DNA of 64,000 nt from Moraxella nonliquefaciens (GTDB taxonomy: Bacteria; Pseudomonadota; Gammaproteobacteria; Pseudomonadales; Moraxellaceae): positions 496,001 to 560,000 of the forward strand of contig NZ_LXTW01000032.1 of NCBI RefSeq assembly GCF_001679005.1. The letters are read 5' to 3'. The notes under the pieces are model-generated. The model was not told the DNA's origin. It saw nothing but the letters and a program-made list of their open reading frames with translations, and ran no database searches. Both the position numbers and the translations under genes were made by a program. How positions within the stretch are numbered: the stretch's first letter is position 1; every line of letters starts with the position of its first letter. Positions 1 to 9,021 of the stretch are shown here, piece by piece.

Positions 1-389
1 TGTGTTTGACCCAGCAAGCTAAGTTTGCCATCCACCGAGCTTAGTTTGCGTGCCGTACCTGTGCCAATATAATTAAACTTGGTAGATTCAAAACGCATGG
101 TGGGATATTTTTTGGCATCAAATAAATCAGCACTTAGCAGATGTTTGCTAAATTCATCAGAGCCAGATTGTAGATTTGCAAGTGGTAATTCAATATCAAT
201 CTTGCCAGTGCGTTTGACCTTATCAAATTCCATCTCGCCTGTCAGACCATAAATGCCACCCACATTGGTACTGGTATTAAAATGGTCAATGGCAAAACGA
301 GCGTTGGTGTGCAATGGGTCAATCTCATAAATGTCAGCATGTGCCATACCTGTCAAGGCAACAAAAGACAATAGAACCAACTTTTTCAT
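1..389 (-). CDS. YceI family periplasmic protein (partial, N-terminal part)
   Basis: The first 129 residues are present; the C-terminal part lies beyond the window edge. Residues 1-18 form a Sec signal peptide (MKKLVLLSFVALTGMAHA, cut before DIYEIDP). The mature start, DIYEIDPLHTNARFAIDHF, and the later stretch SADLFDAKKYPTMRFES are typical of YceI lipocalin-like proteins, which bind polyisoprenoid-type lipids in the periplasm. The start is set by a good ribosome site, AAGGAG, a few bases upstream on the minus strand. The gene is transcribed away from the DUF3298 lipoprotein gene across a 116-base gap. Its physiological role is not well defined in the family. Confidence 0.88.
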   Translation of the reverse strand, partial: MKKLVLLSFVALTGMAHADIYEIDPLHTNARFAIDHFNTSTNVGGIYGLTGEMEFDKVKRTGKIDIELPLANLQSGSDEFSKHLLSADLFDAKKYPTMRFESTKFNYIGTGTARKLSSVDGKLSLLGQT

Positions 390-505
390 AAAAGCTCCTT
401 AATTTGGTGAACAGAACATGAATAATGCAATCATTATCAAGCCATCAACAGATACATCAGTCATGCTTAATTATAACACACATCATCTCATTTGTTTAAC
501 TTGGT

Positions 506-1492
506 TTAACTTGCCTGTTTTATCTCTTGGCTGGCTGGCTTGGCTGTCTGTTTGGGCAAGTATTCATCTCTGATGATGCCTTGCAATTTATCATAAGCAA
601 TGACAAGCTCCACAGGCCCCATGGCATAAGAACCCAAATGATAAGGTGCGTACCAAAATACCAGTCCATCTTGACCAAAATAGAAATTTTCACTCATCTT
701 TAATAGATCAAGTGGATAAGCCTGCATGTGTTCTGCCACTTCTTTTTTATTCATTGCATGTTCTTTTAGGTAGTTTTGGTAGGCATCGGCCATCAAATCA
801 AATAACTTTGTGTCTGACATATCAACTGTTTGGATGTCTGTCAAGGTGATTTGGCTTTGTAAATCCATGTCAAACAGACGATGTTTTATCACCTCCATAC
901 TGTGAGCCCCTCCCAAATAAGTATCATGCGTTACTGCAAATTGTGCCACCTGATTGTGCATGCCCAAATATGTGGGGCTAATACTCCACGAATAACCCAA
1001 AGATGAGCCATCTTGGATTTGTGAGCGGGCAAAATCATCCAAATCACGACGGAACTTGACAAGTTTGGGATTGTCATCATTGGTTATGGCACGTTGCATG
1101 ATACTATTTATCCAGTTCGGTTCAATCTTTGCCATCGTGATATCAATGCTTGGGCATTGGATGGTATTTTCATCCCAATTGGCTGGCAGTTCAGGTACGC
1201 ATTTGTCTGTAACGTCTTTGGGCAGGGTATACTCTAACTTTTGGGTTGTAAAACTGACCTTATTGCCGTCTTGACCGCTCACTCTGGCAAGACTGTTATC
1301 AATTGCCTTTAATGTCTCACTGGGCGTCATCGGTTCGTTGGCAGGTACGGGCAGGTTTTTATGGGCATCTAGATATTGTGCTTGATTATTTTTTGTTGTT
1401 TCATCCTGAACGCAAGCTGTCATCAAAACCACAAGGCTCAGTGCCAACCATTTTTTTGCCAGCATGTTTTTTAGCAATACCTTTTTCATCAT
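506..1492 (-). CDS. DUF3298 (RsiV-like) lipoprotein
   Basis: A 328-residue predicted lipoprotein. The N-terminus is basic, then hydrophobic, ending in LMTAC, a plausible lipobox with Cys27. A longer reading frame begins at 1516, but the ATG at 1492 follows AAAAGGG closely and gives a normal signal peptide. The C-terminal half contains AVTHDTYLGGAHSM, which matches the conserved TGGAHG-type block of DUF3298/DUF4163 domains found in RsiV-like envelope proteins. In relatives such domains occur in lysozyme-responsive anti-sigma factors and in stand-alone lipoproteins; no sigma factor gene is adjacent, so I treat it as stand-alone. It is separated from leuB by a terminator. Confidence 0.75.
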   Translation of the reverse strand: MMKKVLLKNMLAKKWLALSLVVLMTACVQDETTKNNQAQYLDAHKNLPVPANEPMTPSETLKAIDNSLARVSGQDGNKVSFTTQKLEYTLPKDVTDKCVPELPANWDENTIQCPSIDITMAKIEPNWINSIMQRAITNDDNPKLVKFRRDLDDFARSQIQDGSSLGYSWSISPTYLGMHNQVAQFAVTHDTYLGGAHSMEVIKHRLFDMDLQSQITLTDIQTVDMSDTKLFDLMADAYQNYLKEHAMNKKEVAEHMQAYPLDLLKMSENFYFGQDGLVFWYAPYHLGSYAMGPVELVIAYDKLQGIIRDEYLPKQTAKPASQEIKQAS

Positions 1493-1565
1493 CACACCCT
1501 TTTTTAATAAAAACAATCAATCATTGTAAAATAAAATCAATCATTTGGCAAATAAAAAGTCAATA

Positions 1566-1591
1566 AAAAAGCCCACATTCATGGGCTTTTT
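1566..1591 (-). terminator. Rho-independent terminator of leuB
   Basis: AAAAAGCCCA pairs with TGGGCTTTTT around a six-base loop. On the minus strand it follows the leuB stop at 1603 by a few bases and runs into a T-rich tail. Confidence 0.85.
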
Positions 1592-1602
1592 GTATTTATA
1601 TT

Positions 1603-2670
1603 TTATAAAACCTGCACCACTTTGCCCCCCATCTCATCACAAGACACAAGCGTCGTGCCATCTTCATAAATATCCGCTGTACGATAGCCTTGCTCTAACA
1701 CTTTTTGTACCGCCTGCTCAATCTGTACCGCTCGCTGTTCATCATTTAGGCTATATCTGACCAACATGGCAAGCGACAAAATGGTCGCTAGCGGATTTGC
1801 CTTATCCTGCCCTGCAATGTCAGGGGCAGAGCCATGAGACGGCTCGTACAAACCTTTGCCTGTCTCGTTTAGGCTTGCTGATGGCAACATGCCAATAGAG
1901 CCTGTGAGCATGGACGCTTGGTCGGACAAAATATCGCCAAAGATATTGCCTGTGGCAATCACATCAAACTGCTTGGGATTTTTGACCAATTGCATAGCAG
2001 CATTATCCACATACATATGACTAAGCTCAACCTCTGGATAGTCTTTGCCAACTTCGGTAAAAATCTGCCGCCAAAGTTCGGTGGTTTCTAGCACATTGGC
2101 TTTATCCACACTGCACAGTTTGCCACGGCGTTTTTGGGCAGCCTCAAAGGACACTTTGGCAATACGACGAATCTCACTTTCGCCATAACGCATGGTATTA
2201 AAGCCCTCACGCTCGCCATTGTCAAGGGTTACAATGCCCCGTGGCTCACCAAAATAAATGTCCCCTGTCAGCTCACGCACAATCAAAATATCAAGCCCCG
2301 ATACCACCTCGGGTTTTAAAGTGGACGCACCCGCCAGCTCTTGATACAAAATGGCAGGACGCAAATTGGCAAACAAATTCAAATCCTTACGAATGGCAAG
2401 CAGTCCACGCTCAGGACGCAATGGGCGGTCTAAATTGTCATATTGTGGCGAACCAACCGCCCCCAATAACACCGCATCAGCTTTTTGTACGATTTCTTGG
2501 GTTTGGCTTGGATATGGCAAACCATAAGCGTCATAGGCTTCACCGCCCAATTTGGCGTATTCATAGCTGACAGCCAAGCCTTGTTCAATGAGTTTGTCCA
2601 ATACTTTAACGGCTTGGGCGATAATCTCAGGTCCAATACCATCGCCTTTTAAGATTGCAATGTGTTTCAT
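1603..2670 (-). CDS. leuB: 3-isopropylmalate dehydrogenase
   Basis: It catalyses the NAD-dependent oxidation and decarboxylation of 3-isopropylmalate to 2-ketoisocaproate, the third step of leucine synthesis. The 355 residues match the family length. Visible signatures are the N-terminal GDGIGPEII, the substrate loop RELTGDIYFGEPRG, the metal-binding region DQASMLTGSIGMLPSASL, and the NAD-binding YEPSHGSAPDIAGQ. An AAGGGA site precedes the ATG. It is the last gene of a minus-strand cluster with leuC and leuD, but a 165-residue unknown gene lies between leuD and leuB. A terminator follows. Confidence 0.97.
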   Translation of the reverse strand: MKHIAILKGDGIGPEIIAQAVKVLDKLIEQGLAVSYEYAKLGGEAYDAYGLPYPSQTQEIVQKADAVLLGAVGSPQYDNLDRPLRPERGLLAIRKDLNLFANLRPAILYQELAGASTLKPEVVSGLDILIVRELTGDIYFGEPRGIVTLDNGEREGFNTMRYGESEIRRIAKVSFEAAQKRRGKLCSVDKANVLETTELWRQIFTEVGKDYPEVELSHMYVDNAAMQLVKNPKQFDVIATGNIFGDILSDQASMLTGSIGMLPSASLNETGKGLYEPSHGSAPDIAGQDKANPLATILSLAMLVRYSLNDEQRAVQIEQAVQKVLEQGYRTADIYEDGTTLVSCDEMGGKVVQVL

Positions 2671-2720
2671 AAAGATTTTCCCTTTTTAAATTAGAAAATG
2701 TTTCAATCAAAGTCAGGTTC

Positions 2721-3218
2721 TTAGGTTTCCAAAAATAACTCCATTTCACTACTGGTCATTTCAGAAGGGTTTTCACCATATAACTCAACTAAATCTTCAA
2801 TAGAATATTTTTCGTCATCATAACTTTTCTTATCAACAAAAAATCTTTCCAAACTTTCAAATAAAGACTGATTAGGATATGAATTATTTTTAGTTGATTT
2901 GTAACTTGTGAATTTGTGTATTGTAGAACCACTGTCTTTACCTTGTAAATTAAGACAACTACAAACAATATGATAAACACTAGGTGAAATTGCACCTTTT
3001 AAATTCCACTCATCAGAACCTTTCTTAAATAAACCTACACCAGTTAAATTTGGAAATCTATCCGCAAGATTATTTTTTACAATAAAATCACTTAATTGTT
3101 TACTATAAGTAAAATTCTTATTCTCAAAGAATTTTAATAAATCACTTAACTCGTGAGCCTCATTATTAGTTAAATGATATTGCTCTTTTAAAATTTCTGG
3201 GGAAAATGTATCAGTCAT
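2721..3218 (-). CDS. hypothetical protein inserted between leuD and leuB
   Basis: A 165-residue protein that I do not recognise. It has no signal peptide or membrane segment. It is rich in Asn, Lys, Ser, Asp and Glu, and looks like a soluble cytoplasmic protein. The middle, near residue 60-90, has GVGLFKKGSDEWNLKG and a Cys pair (VCSCLNLQG); the end is acidic. AGGAT lies about eight bases before the ATG, so it is likely translated. The DNA is visibly richer in A and T than leuD and leuB on either side, which suggests recent arrival. Co-directional with the leu genes, it is probably co-transcribed, but nothing ties it to leucine synthesis. A toxin, antitoxin or phage-derived origin is possible but unsupported. 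Confidence 0.65.
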   Translation of the reverse strand: MTDTFSPEILKEQYHLTNNEAHELSDLLKFFENKNFTYSKQLSDFIVKNNLADRFPNLTGVGLFKKGSDEWNLKGAISPSVYHIVCSCLNLQGKDSGSTIHKFTSYKSTKNNSYPNQSLFESLERFFVDKKSYDDEKYSIEDLVELYGENPSEMTSSEMELFLET

Positions 3219-3239
3219 AATAAAATCCTATCAAAAATA

Positions 3240-3890
3240 TCAAGCCGTCAATTCTTTAAACACCCACGGTCTGTCCGCTTTGGCTTTTTCTTCAAAAGCT
3301 TTAATGTCATCGGCGTGTTGCAAGGTTAGCCCAATATCATCCAGTCCATTTAACAAACAATGCTTACGAAACGCATCAACTTCAAAAGAATACTCTTTAC
3401 CGCTTGGGCTGATGACTTTTTGGTTTTCTAAATCAACCGTTAATTGATAGCCAATATTGGCAAAACATTCGTTAAATAAGTCATCAACATCGCTTTCGCT
3501 TAGCACAACAGGCAACATGCCATTTTTAAAGCAGTTATTATAAAAAATATCAGCAAAACTTGGGGCAATCACGGTGCGAAAGCCATATTCTTCCAATGCC
3601 CACGGAGCGTGTTCACGGCTAGAACCACAGCCAAAGTTTTTGCGAGCCAGTAAAATGCTTGCCCCAGCATAGCGGGCTTGGTTTAACACAAAATCAGGAT
3701 TTTTGGGACGCTTGGCAATGTCTTGCCCCAAAAATCCTTCGTCCAAATAACGCAATTCATCAAATAAATTATCGCCAAAGCCTGTGCGTTTGATGGATTT
3801 TAAAAACTGCTTGGGGATAATCAAATCGGTATCCACATTTGAGCGGTCAAGTGGGGCAACGATGCCCTGTTCGGTGGTGTATGGTTTCAT
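3240..3890 (-). CDS. leuD: 3-isopropylmalate dehydratase small subunit
   Basis: The small subunit of isopropylmalate isomerase works with LeuC to convert 2-isopropylmalate to 3-isopropylmalate. The protein has 216 residues, near the usual 200-215. Recognisable blocks are NVDTDLIIPKQFLKSI at the N-terminus, the swivel-domain motif NFGCGSSREHAPWAL, and SFADIFYNNCFKNGMLPV. AAGGAT precedes the ATG. Its partner leuC is upstream on the same strand but is separated from it by a PEBP-like gene, an unusual arrangement. Confidence 0.97.
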   Translation of the reverse strand: MKPYTTEQGIVAPLDRSNVDTDLIIPKQFLKSIKRTGFGDNLFDELRYLDEGFLGQDIAKRPKNPDFVLNQARYAGASILLARKNFGCGSSREHAPWALEEYGFRTVIAPSFADIFYNNCFKNGMLPVVLSESDVDDLFNECFANIGYQLTVDLENQKVISPSGKEYSFEVDAFRKHCLLNGLDDIGLTLQHADDIKAFEEKAKADRPWVFKELTA

Positions 3891-3926
3891 AAATTATCCT
3901 TGTACAACTTATCAAAAACAGTCATT

Positions 3927-4460
3927 TTAGCAACCATAATAAGCCGTCAAAGTTGCTGCTGCCAATACCTTGCCATTTAAATTAAAGCCGAGTACCGCAG
4001 CACTGATATCATTTGACAAATCCAGCGTGTCATTTAAGGCATACAGCGTAAAAATGTAGCGGTGTGGTTTGTCGCCTTTGGGCGGAAATGCCCCAATAAA
4101 GCCGTCAAGAGAAGCATCATTTTTTAATTCCAAAATGCCATTACCAAAATTATTTGAACCATTTTTAGGTAATTCATTCCAATCGGCTGGAATATTAAAC
4201 ACATTCCAATGCCAAAAGCCCGAGCCCGTTGGGGCGTCTGGGTCATACATTGTTAGCACAAAACTTTTGGTATCTTTTGGAGTGTTTTGCCATTTAAGAT
4301 TGGGGCTGATGTTATTGCCTGCATACCCCCAAATATTGGCGACATAATCATTAGACAGCGTGCCACCATCGGCAATGTCGCTACATTTTAGGGTCATTTC
4401 ACCTTGTGGCTGGGTAGGGTTACGCACATCTAGGTAGGAGTTTTGGGTTAGGTCGGTCAT
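3927..4460 (-). CDS. YbhB/YbcL family (PEBP-like) protein
   Basis: A 177-residue protein of the bacterial phosphatidylethanolamine-binding (Raf kinase inhibitor-like) family. Hallmarks are the ligand pocket blocks MYDPDAPTGSGFWHW and PPKGDKPHRYIFTLYAL, with the conserved DPDAP and HRY elements. There is no signal peptide, so it is probably cytoplasmic. AAGGAA precedes the ATG. It sits between leuC and leuD on the same strand and is likely carried on the leu transcript. Biochemical function in bacteria is poorly known; a role in leucine synthesis should not be assumed from position. Confidence 0.9.
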   Translation of the reverse strand: MTDLTQNSYLDVRNPTQPQGEMTLKCSDIADGGTLSNDYVANIWGYAGNNISPNLKWQNTPKDTKSFVLTMYDPDAPTGSGFWHWNVFNIPADWNELPKNGSNNFGNGILELKNDASLDGFIGAFPPKGDKPHRYIFTLYALNDTLDLSNDISAAVLGFNLNGKVLAAATLTAYYGC

Positions 4461-4713
4461 GGTTTTTTCCTTTTTTAAGGTTAAATTTTAAAGTTAAATT
4501 TGCCATCAAAACGCTTTAATACATGGCTTAATACATAACTTTAATACATAACTTTGACAATCTTTTGGATTTTGCTGGATTTAAAATAAACTGTCATCAT
4601 CACACCATTTTAGCACTAAAATCCTGCCAAATACAATTTGGGCAGTGCCATAATATTTTAGTCAATATTTTACTCAAATTCTAATACTCAAAGGCATGAC
4701 ATGCCATCTCATG

Positions 4714-6135
4714 CTACACCATCGCTCTTACATCCACAAAATGCCCGTGAATTGCCGCTGCTGCTGCCATGATAGGAGATACCAAATGCGTGCGTCCACC
4801 ATTACCTTGACGACCTTCAAAGTTACGGTTGGATGTACTGGCACAATGCTCGCCAGCTTGTAGTTTATCGGCATTCATGGCAAGGCACATAGAACAGCCT
4901 GGTTCACGCCATTCAAAGCCTGCATCCATAAAGATTTTATCCAGCCCTTCTTGTTCGGCTTGTGCTTTAACCAGTCCTGAGCCTGCCACAACCATCGCTT
5001 GCTTGATGCTTGGGGCAACTTTGTGACCCTTAACAACTTCTGCTGCTGCACGAATGTCCTCGATGCGTGAGTTGGTGCAAGAGCCGATAAACACACGGTC
5101 AAGCACAATATCAGACAAGGGCTGTCCTGCCGTCAAGCCCATGTATTGATAAGCTCGCATCCAGTCATTACGCTGCACATCGTCTCGTGCCATATCCAGC
5201 GTTGGCACATTTTGTGAAACTGCAATCACCATCTCAGGAGATGTTCCCCAAGACACTTGTGGCTCAATCTCATCACCGTTTAGCACAACTACCGCATCAA
5301 AATGGGCATCATCATCAGAATGTAGTGTGTTCCAATAGGTTACCGCACGCTCCCAATCATCGCCTGTTGGGGCATAAGGTCGGTCTTTGACATAGTCAAT
5401 GGTCTTATCATCCACCGCCACAAGACCAACCCTAGCACCGCCCTCTATTGCCATATTACACACAGTCATACGCCCCTCAATGGACATATCACAAAACACC
5501 TGTCCACCAAATTCTATGGCATAGCCTGTCCCCCCTGCCGTACCAATTTTAGCGATGATGGCAAGCACGACATCTTTTGGGGTAACGCCTTTGCCCAATT
5601 TGCCATCCACACGCACCAGCATGTTTTTCATTTTTTTGGCAACCAAACATTGGGTAGCAAGCACATGTTCAACCTCTGATGTGCCAATGCCATGAGCCAA
5701 ACAGCCCAATGCCCCATGCGTGGCAGTATGGCTATCACCGCACACCACAGTCATACCAGGCAAAGTCAAGCCTTGCTCTGGCCCGACCACATGCACGATG
5801 CCTTGGCGAATGTCATTAATGCCAAACTGCATGACATTAAAAGATTTACAATTATCATCAAGGGTTTTGACTTGAATGCGAGATGTGTCATCGGCTATCC
5901 CTGCCATGCCCTGCTTACGCTCTATAAGCGAGGTGGGTACATTATGGTCAGGGGTTGCGATATTGGCAGACAACCGCCAAGGCGTGCGACCGTTTAGTGC
6001 CAAACCTTCAAAAGCCTGAGGCGAGGTCACCTCATGTAAAAGCTGACGGTCAATGTAGATGAGCGATGAACCATCATCACGCTGTCTGACCAAATGGTCA
6101 TCCCAAAGTTTGTCATATAAGGTTTTGCCTGCCAT
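4714..6135 (-). CDS. leuC: 3-isopropylmalate dehydratase large subunit
   Basis: The aconitase-family large subunit carries the 4Fe-4S cluster and, with LeuD, isomerises isopropylmalate. The 473 residues compare with 466 in E. coli. Cluster cysteines are in GSCTNSRIEDIR and EPGCSMC; the substrate region VCGDSHTATHGALG is intact. An ATG at 6156 also opens the frame, but the ATG at 6135 has TTGGAG six bases upstream and gives MAGKTLYDKLWDDH, which aligns with the usual N-terminus, so I prefer it. It is the first gene of the leu cluster, divergent from the WG-repeat gene. I see no obvious leucine-rich leader peptide in the 180-base upstream gap. Confidence 0.96.
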   Translation of the reverse strand: MAGKTLYDKLWDDHLVRQRDDGSSLIYIDRQLLHEVTSPQAFEGLALNGRTPWRLSANIATPDHNVPTSLIERKQGMAGIADDTSRIQVKTLDDNCKSFNVMQFGINDIRQGIVHVVGPEQGLTLPGMTVVCGDSHTATHGALGCLAHGIGTSEVEHVLATQCLVAKKMKNMLVRVDGKLGKGVTPKDVVLAIIAKIGTAGGTGYAIEFGGQVFCDMSIEGRMTVCNMAIEGGARVGLVAVDDKTIDYVKDRPYAPTGDDWERAVTYWNTLHSDDDAHFDAVVVLNGDEIEPQVSWGTSPEMVIAVSQNVPTLDMARDDVQRNDWMRAYQYMGLTAGQPLSDIVLDRVFIGSCTNSRIEDIRAAAEVVKGHKVAPSIKQAMVVAGSGLVKAQAEQEGLDKIFMDAGFEWREPGCSMCLAMNADKLQAGEHCASTSNRNFEGRQGNGGRTHLVSPIMAAAAAIHGHFVDVRAMV

Positions 6136-6313
6136 TTTATTCTCCAACACTGTCATGGACTGGGTAATTTTGCCATTATAGCATACTTTTAAAATAACAA
6201 TAATTTATAATTTTTATAATTAAACTAATTTTTTAGAATATATGTTTTACCATACCACCTCCACAGTCTATGATAAAATAGGTAAAAACCCCAAATTCTA
6301 ACTTGTCATTTTT

Positions 6314-7225
6314 ATGAAAAAATACCTGCTTAGCATCCTATTACTTCTACTTGGCTTGCTCACGCCCTTAGCTTATGCCTGCACTCCACCCAAAAGCCAT
6401 TATAAAAACGTCATATGCAGTGCACGCTCGGATGTGTTTTTGGCTCTCAAAGATAACGGTTTGCCTGTGGCACTGCTGGATAAAAAAGGTAACAAAACAG
6501 CGGATTTGTTCGCATATGATGCCGTACTGGGTTTAGAATTTAAACATGGGCTACTGCCTGCCCTAAAAAATGGCAAAGTTGGCTACATTAATGACAAAGG
6601 CAAAACCGTCATCGCCTTTAATTACGAACCGATGAGTGGCGACCAATGGGCAAGAGGCGTTCAAAATGGACGTATCATCGTCAAACAAAACGGTGGCATG
6701 GGCATGTTAGATACGCAAGGCAACATCATCATCCGCCCTAATAAAAATATCAAAAGTATCAGCAACTTCTCTCGGGGCGTTGCTACCGTCATCGCCGAGG
6801 ATGAAACCTACGCCATTGACAAAAAAGGCAAGCGGACACACCAAATCCAAAACCAACCATCCGACAAAGGCAAGCCATCAAACCCTAACACGCAACTGAT
6901 ACTCATCCCAAAACAGCAAGATGGCAAATGGGGTTTTGTTGATGATAAGGGCGTACCGATGATTATCTACACCTTTGATGATGTCAAGCCTTATAGTGAA
7001 AATCTGGCGGCGGTACGTATGGGCGATAATTGGGGTTTTATTGATAAAAGTGGACAACTGGTCATTGATTTTCGCTTTCACAAAGATGGATTTATCTTAG
7101 AGAGCCCCAAAAATCCTGAACTGCCTTGGCCATTGATGTTTAAAAATGCAAAAGCATGGATTGGCAGTTTAAATAATGGTGATAAGTTATGTATTAATTT
7201 ACAAGGGGTTAATATCTCTTGTTAA
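6314..7225 (+). CDS. WG-repeat secreted protein
   Basis: A 303-residue protein with an N-terminal signal peptide (hydrophobic run LLSILLLLLGLLTPLAYA, cleavage near AYA-C). The mature part contains several WG/KWG repeats, for example GKVGYINDKGKTVI, GGMGMLDTQGNIII, KWGFVDDKGVPMI and NWGFIDKSGQLVI, each about 40-50 residues apart. Such repeats form beta-rich scaffolds in envelope or secreted proteins; the function is unknown. A Cys follows the signal peptide, but the preceding residues (AYA) do not form a classic lipobox. No strong ribosome site is visible. It stands alone, divergent from leuC. Confidence 0.82.
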   Translation: MKKYLLSILLLLLGLLTPLAYACTPPKSHYKNVICSARSDVFLALKDNGLPVALLDKKGNKTADLFAYDAVLGLEFKHGLLPALKNGKVGYINDKGKTVIAFNYEPMSGDQWARGVQNGRIIVKQNGGMGMLDTQGNIIIRPNKNIKSISNFSRGVATVIAEDETYAIDKKGKRTHQIQNQPSDKGKPSNPNTQLILIPKQQDGKWGFVDDKGVPMIIYTFDDVKPYSENLAAVRMGDNWGFIDKSGQLVIDFRFHKDGFILESPKNPELPWPLMFKNAKAWIGSLNNGDKLCINLQGVNISC

Positions 7226-7387
7226 GGCTCAAATGGGTTTAAACACCAATATTCTCAAATCCACCCAAATAAATTTAACTGAGCTAATATTTGCTCAAAT
7301 ACTTGCCAATTATGATAAAATGATGCTACATTTGGCAATTCATCTGTATCAAACAACTTTTAAATAAGGGCTTTATAAGGACTTTTT

Positions 7388-8827
7388 ATGATCAGCATCT
7401 TTGAGATGTTTAAAATTGGCATCGGACCATCAAGCTCACATACGGTTGGTCCTATGGTTGCCAGTGGACGGTTTTTGGCACATTTAGATGAACAACTACA
7501 CGGTGATTTTAGTACCATTACAGGCATTTGTATAGAACTCTACGGTTCGCTGGCTGCCACTGGTAAAGGACATGCTACCGATACCGCTACCTTACTTGGA
7601 CTGCTCGGACATGCACCACGCACCATAGATACCGAACGCACGGATGAGTATTTGGCAGACATTGACACACACCACAAGATGAACTTAGGCGGTCGCCATG
7701 TGATTGATTTTAATAAAAACACCGACATCTTATGGTACGGCGATGTTACCCTGCCCCAACACCCCAATGGCATGACGCTCATCGCTACCTTAACTGATGG
7801 TACTTGTATTAGCGAGACTTATTTTTCTATTGGAGGTGGATTTGTTGTAAATGATGATGAATTCAAAGCTCAAATCTCACAAGAGCAGATGGACGAACCC
7901 AAAAAGTCGCCCTACCCTTATCCCTTTGAACTGGGGGTGGACATTGAGCGGTTGTGCCACACACACGGATTTAGCATCAGCGAGCTTATGCTACAAAATG
8001 AAACTGCCATCCGAGATGAAGAAGAGGTTAAGGATTATCTCAACGAGATTTGGGCAACCATGCAAACTTGTGTCAATACTGGCTACCAAAAAGATGGTAT
8101 TTTACCTGGTGGGCTGGGCGTCAAACGTCGTGCCAAAGCCCTATATGAACAGCTAAGCAAAGAGTATGGCAGGGCCGATGGTGGATTGCTTGCCATGGAC
8201 TGGGTCAACCTATACGCTTTGGCGGTCAATGAACAAAACGCCTCAGGCGGACGTGTCGTTACCGCTCCTACTAATGGGGCAGCAGGCATCATCCCTGCGG
8301 TGCTGCACTATTATCAAGGCTTTATTTCATCATTTAGCTATCAGGGCGTGCGTGAATTTTTGCTTGTGGCAGGCGCCATTGGTGCCTTAATCAAACAAAA
8401 TGCGTCCATCTCAGGGGCGGAGGTTGGCTGTCAAGGCGAGGTTGGCTCTGCTTGTGCGATGGCAGCAGCAGGGTTGGCTCATGTCATGGGTGGTACGGTT
8501 GCCCAATGCTTAAACGCCGCCGAGATCGGACTAGAACACAATCTGGGGCTAACCTGTGACCCCATCGCAGGACTGGTACAAGTGCCTTGTATTGAACGCA
8601 ATGCAATGGCATCTGTCAAGGCCATCAATGCCGCTCGCCTTGCCTTGCGTGGTAACGGCTCGCATCATGTCTCACTAGACAAAGCCATCTTAACCATGAA
8701 AGAGACAGGGCTTGATATGATGGACAAATACAAAGAAACTGCTCGTGGTGGGCTTGCCATCCATGCTGATAATCGCATTGCTGTTGCCATGGTCGGTCAT
8801 GTGGGCGTGGGGTTTAGCCAATGCTAG
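7388..8827 (+). CDS. sdaA: L-serine ammonia-lyase (serine deaminase), single chain
   Basis: It deaminates L-serine to pyruvate and ammonia using an oxygen-sensitive 4Fe-4S cluster. The 479 residues carry both domains in one chain: the beta-like domain with FKIGIGPSSSHTVGPM at the start, and the alpha domain with TAPTNGAAGIIPAVLHYY, SGAEVGCQGEVGSACAM and GLTCDPIAGLVQVPCIERN, which include the cluster cysteines. AAGGA lies six bases before the ATG. No serine transporter gene is adjacent. Pyruvate made here joins the same pool fed by the lactate genes at 17.7-20.8 kb. Confidence 0.96.
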   Translation: MISIFEMFKIGIGPSSSHTVGPMVASGRFLAHLDEQLHGDFSTITGICIELYGSLAATGKGHATDTATLLGLLGHAPRTIDTERTDEYLADIDTHHKMNLGGRHVIDFNKNTDILWYGDVTLPQHPNGMTLIATLTDGTCISETYFSIGGGFVVNDDEFKAQISQEQMDEPKKSPYPYPFELGVDIERLCHTHGFSISELMLQNETAIRDEEEVKDYLNEIWATMQTCVNTGYQKDGILPGGLGVKRRAKALYEQLSKEYGRADGGLLAMDWVNLYALAVNEQNASGGRVVTAPTNGAAGIIPAVLHYYQGFISSFSYQGVREFLLVAGAIGALIKQNASISGAEVGCQGEVGSACAMAAAGLAHVMGGTVAQCLNAAEIGLEHNLGLTCDPIAGLVQVPCIERNAMASVKAINAARLALRGNGSHHVSLDKAILTMKETGLDMMDKYKETARGGLAIHADNRIAVAMVGHVGVGFSQC

Positions 8828-8915
8828 ACCATGCCAATCAAACAATCTAAGGATTTAATCTAAGAATTGACATGACTTAGTGGTCGGACTGCTTTTTTAA
8901 ATTTTTAAGCAGGTA

Positions 8916-8949
8916 TTTTCATCGCAAATACAAAAGGTAGACATATCCT
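8916..8949 (+). repeat. dispersed stem-loop repeat, copy A
   Basis: A 34-base core in the gap between the serine deaminase and transglycosylase genes. It shares CAAATAC and AAAGGTAG, with similar flanks, with the minus strand of the element at 47875-47929. The surrounding bases 8910-8951 (GCAGGTAT and ATATCCTGC) form an imperfect hairpin. Confidence 0.45.
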
Positions 8950-9021
8950 GCCAAATGCACAAATATCATTGCCAAAATCCCCATATCTGTGTACAATGAC
9001 AACAAATTTTCACCATAAATC

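Noticed and set aside
4693..4705. Short palindrome GGCATGACATGCC next to the leuC stop
   Set aside because: Only six base pairs and no T-run; not a credible terminator or operator.
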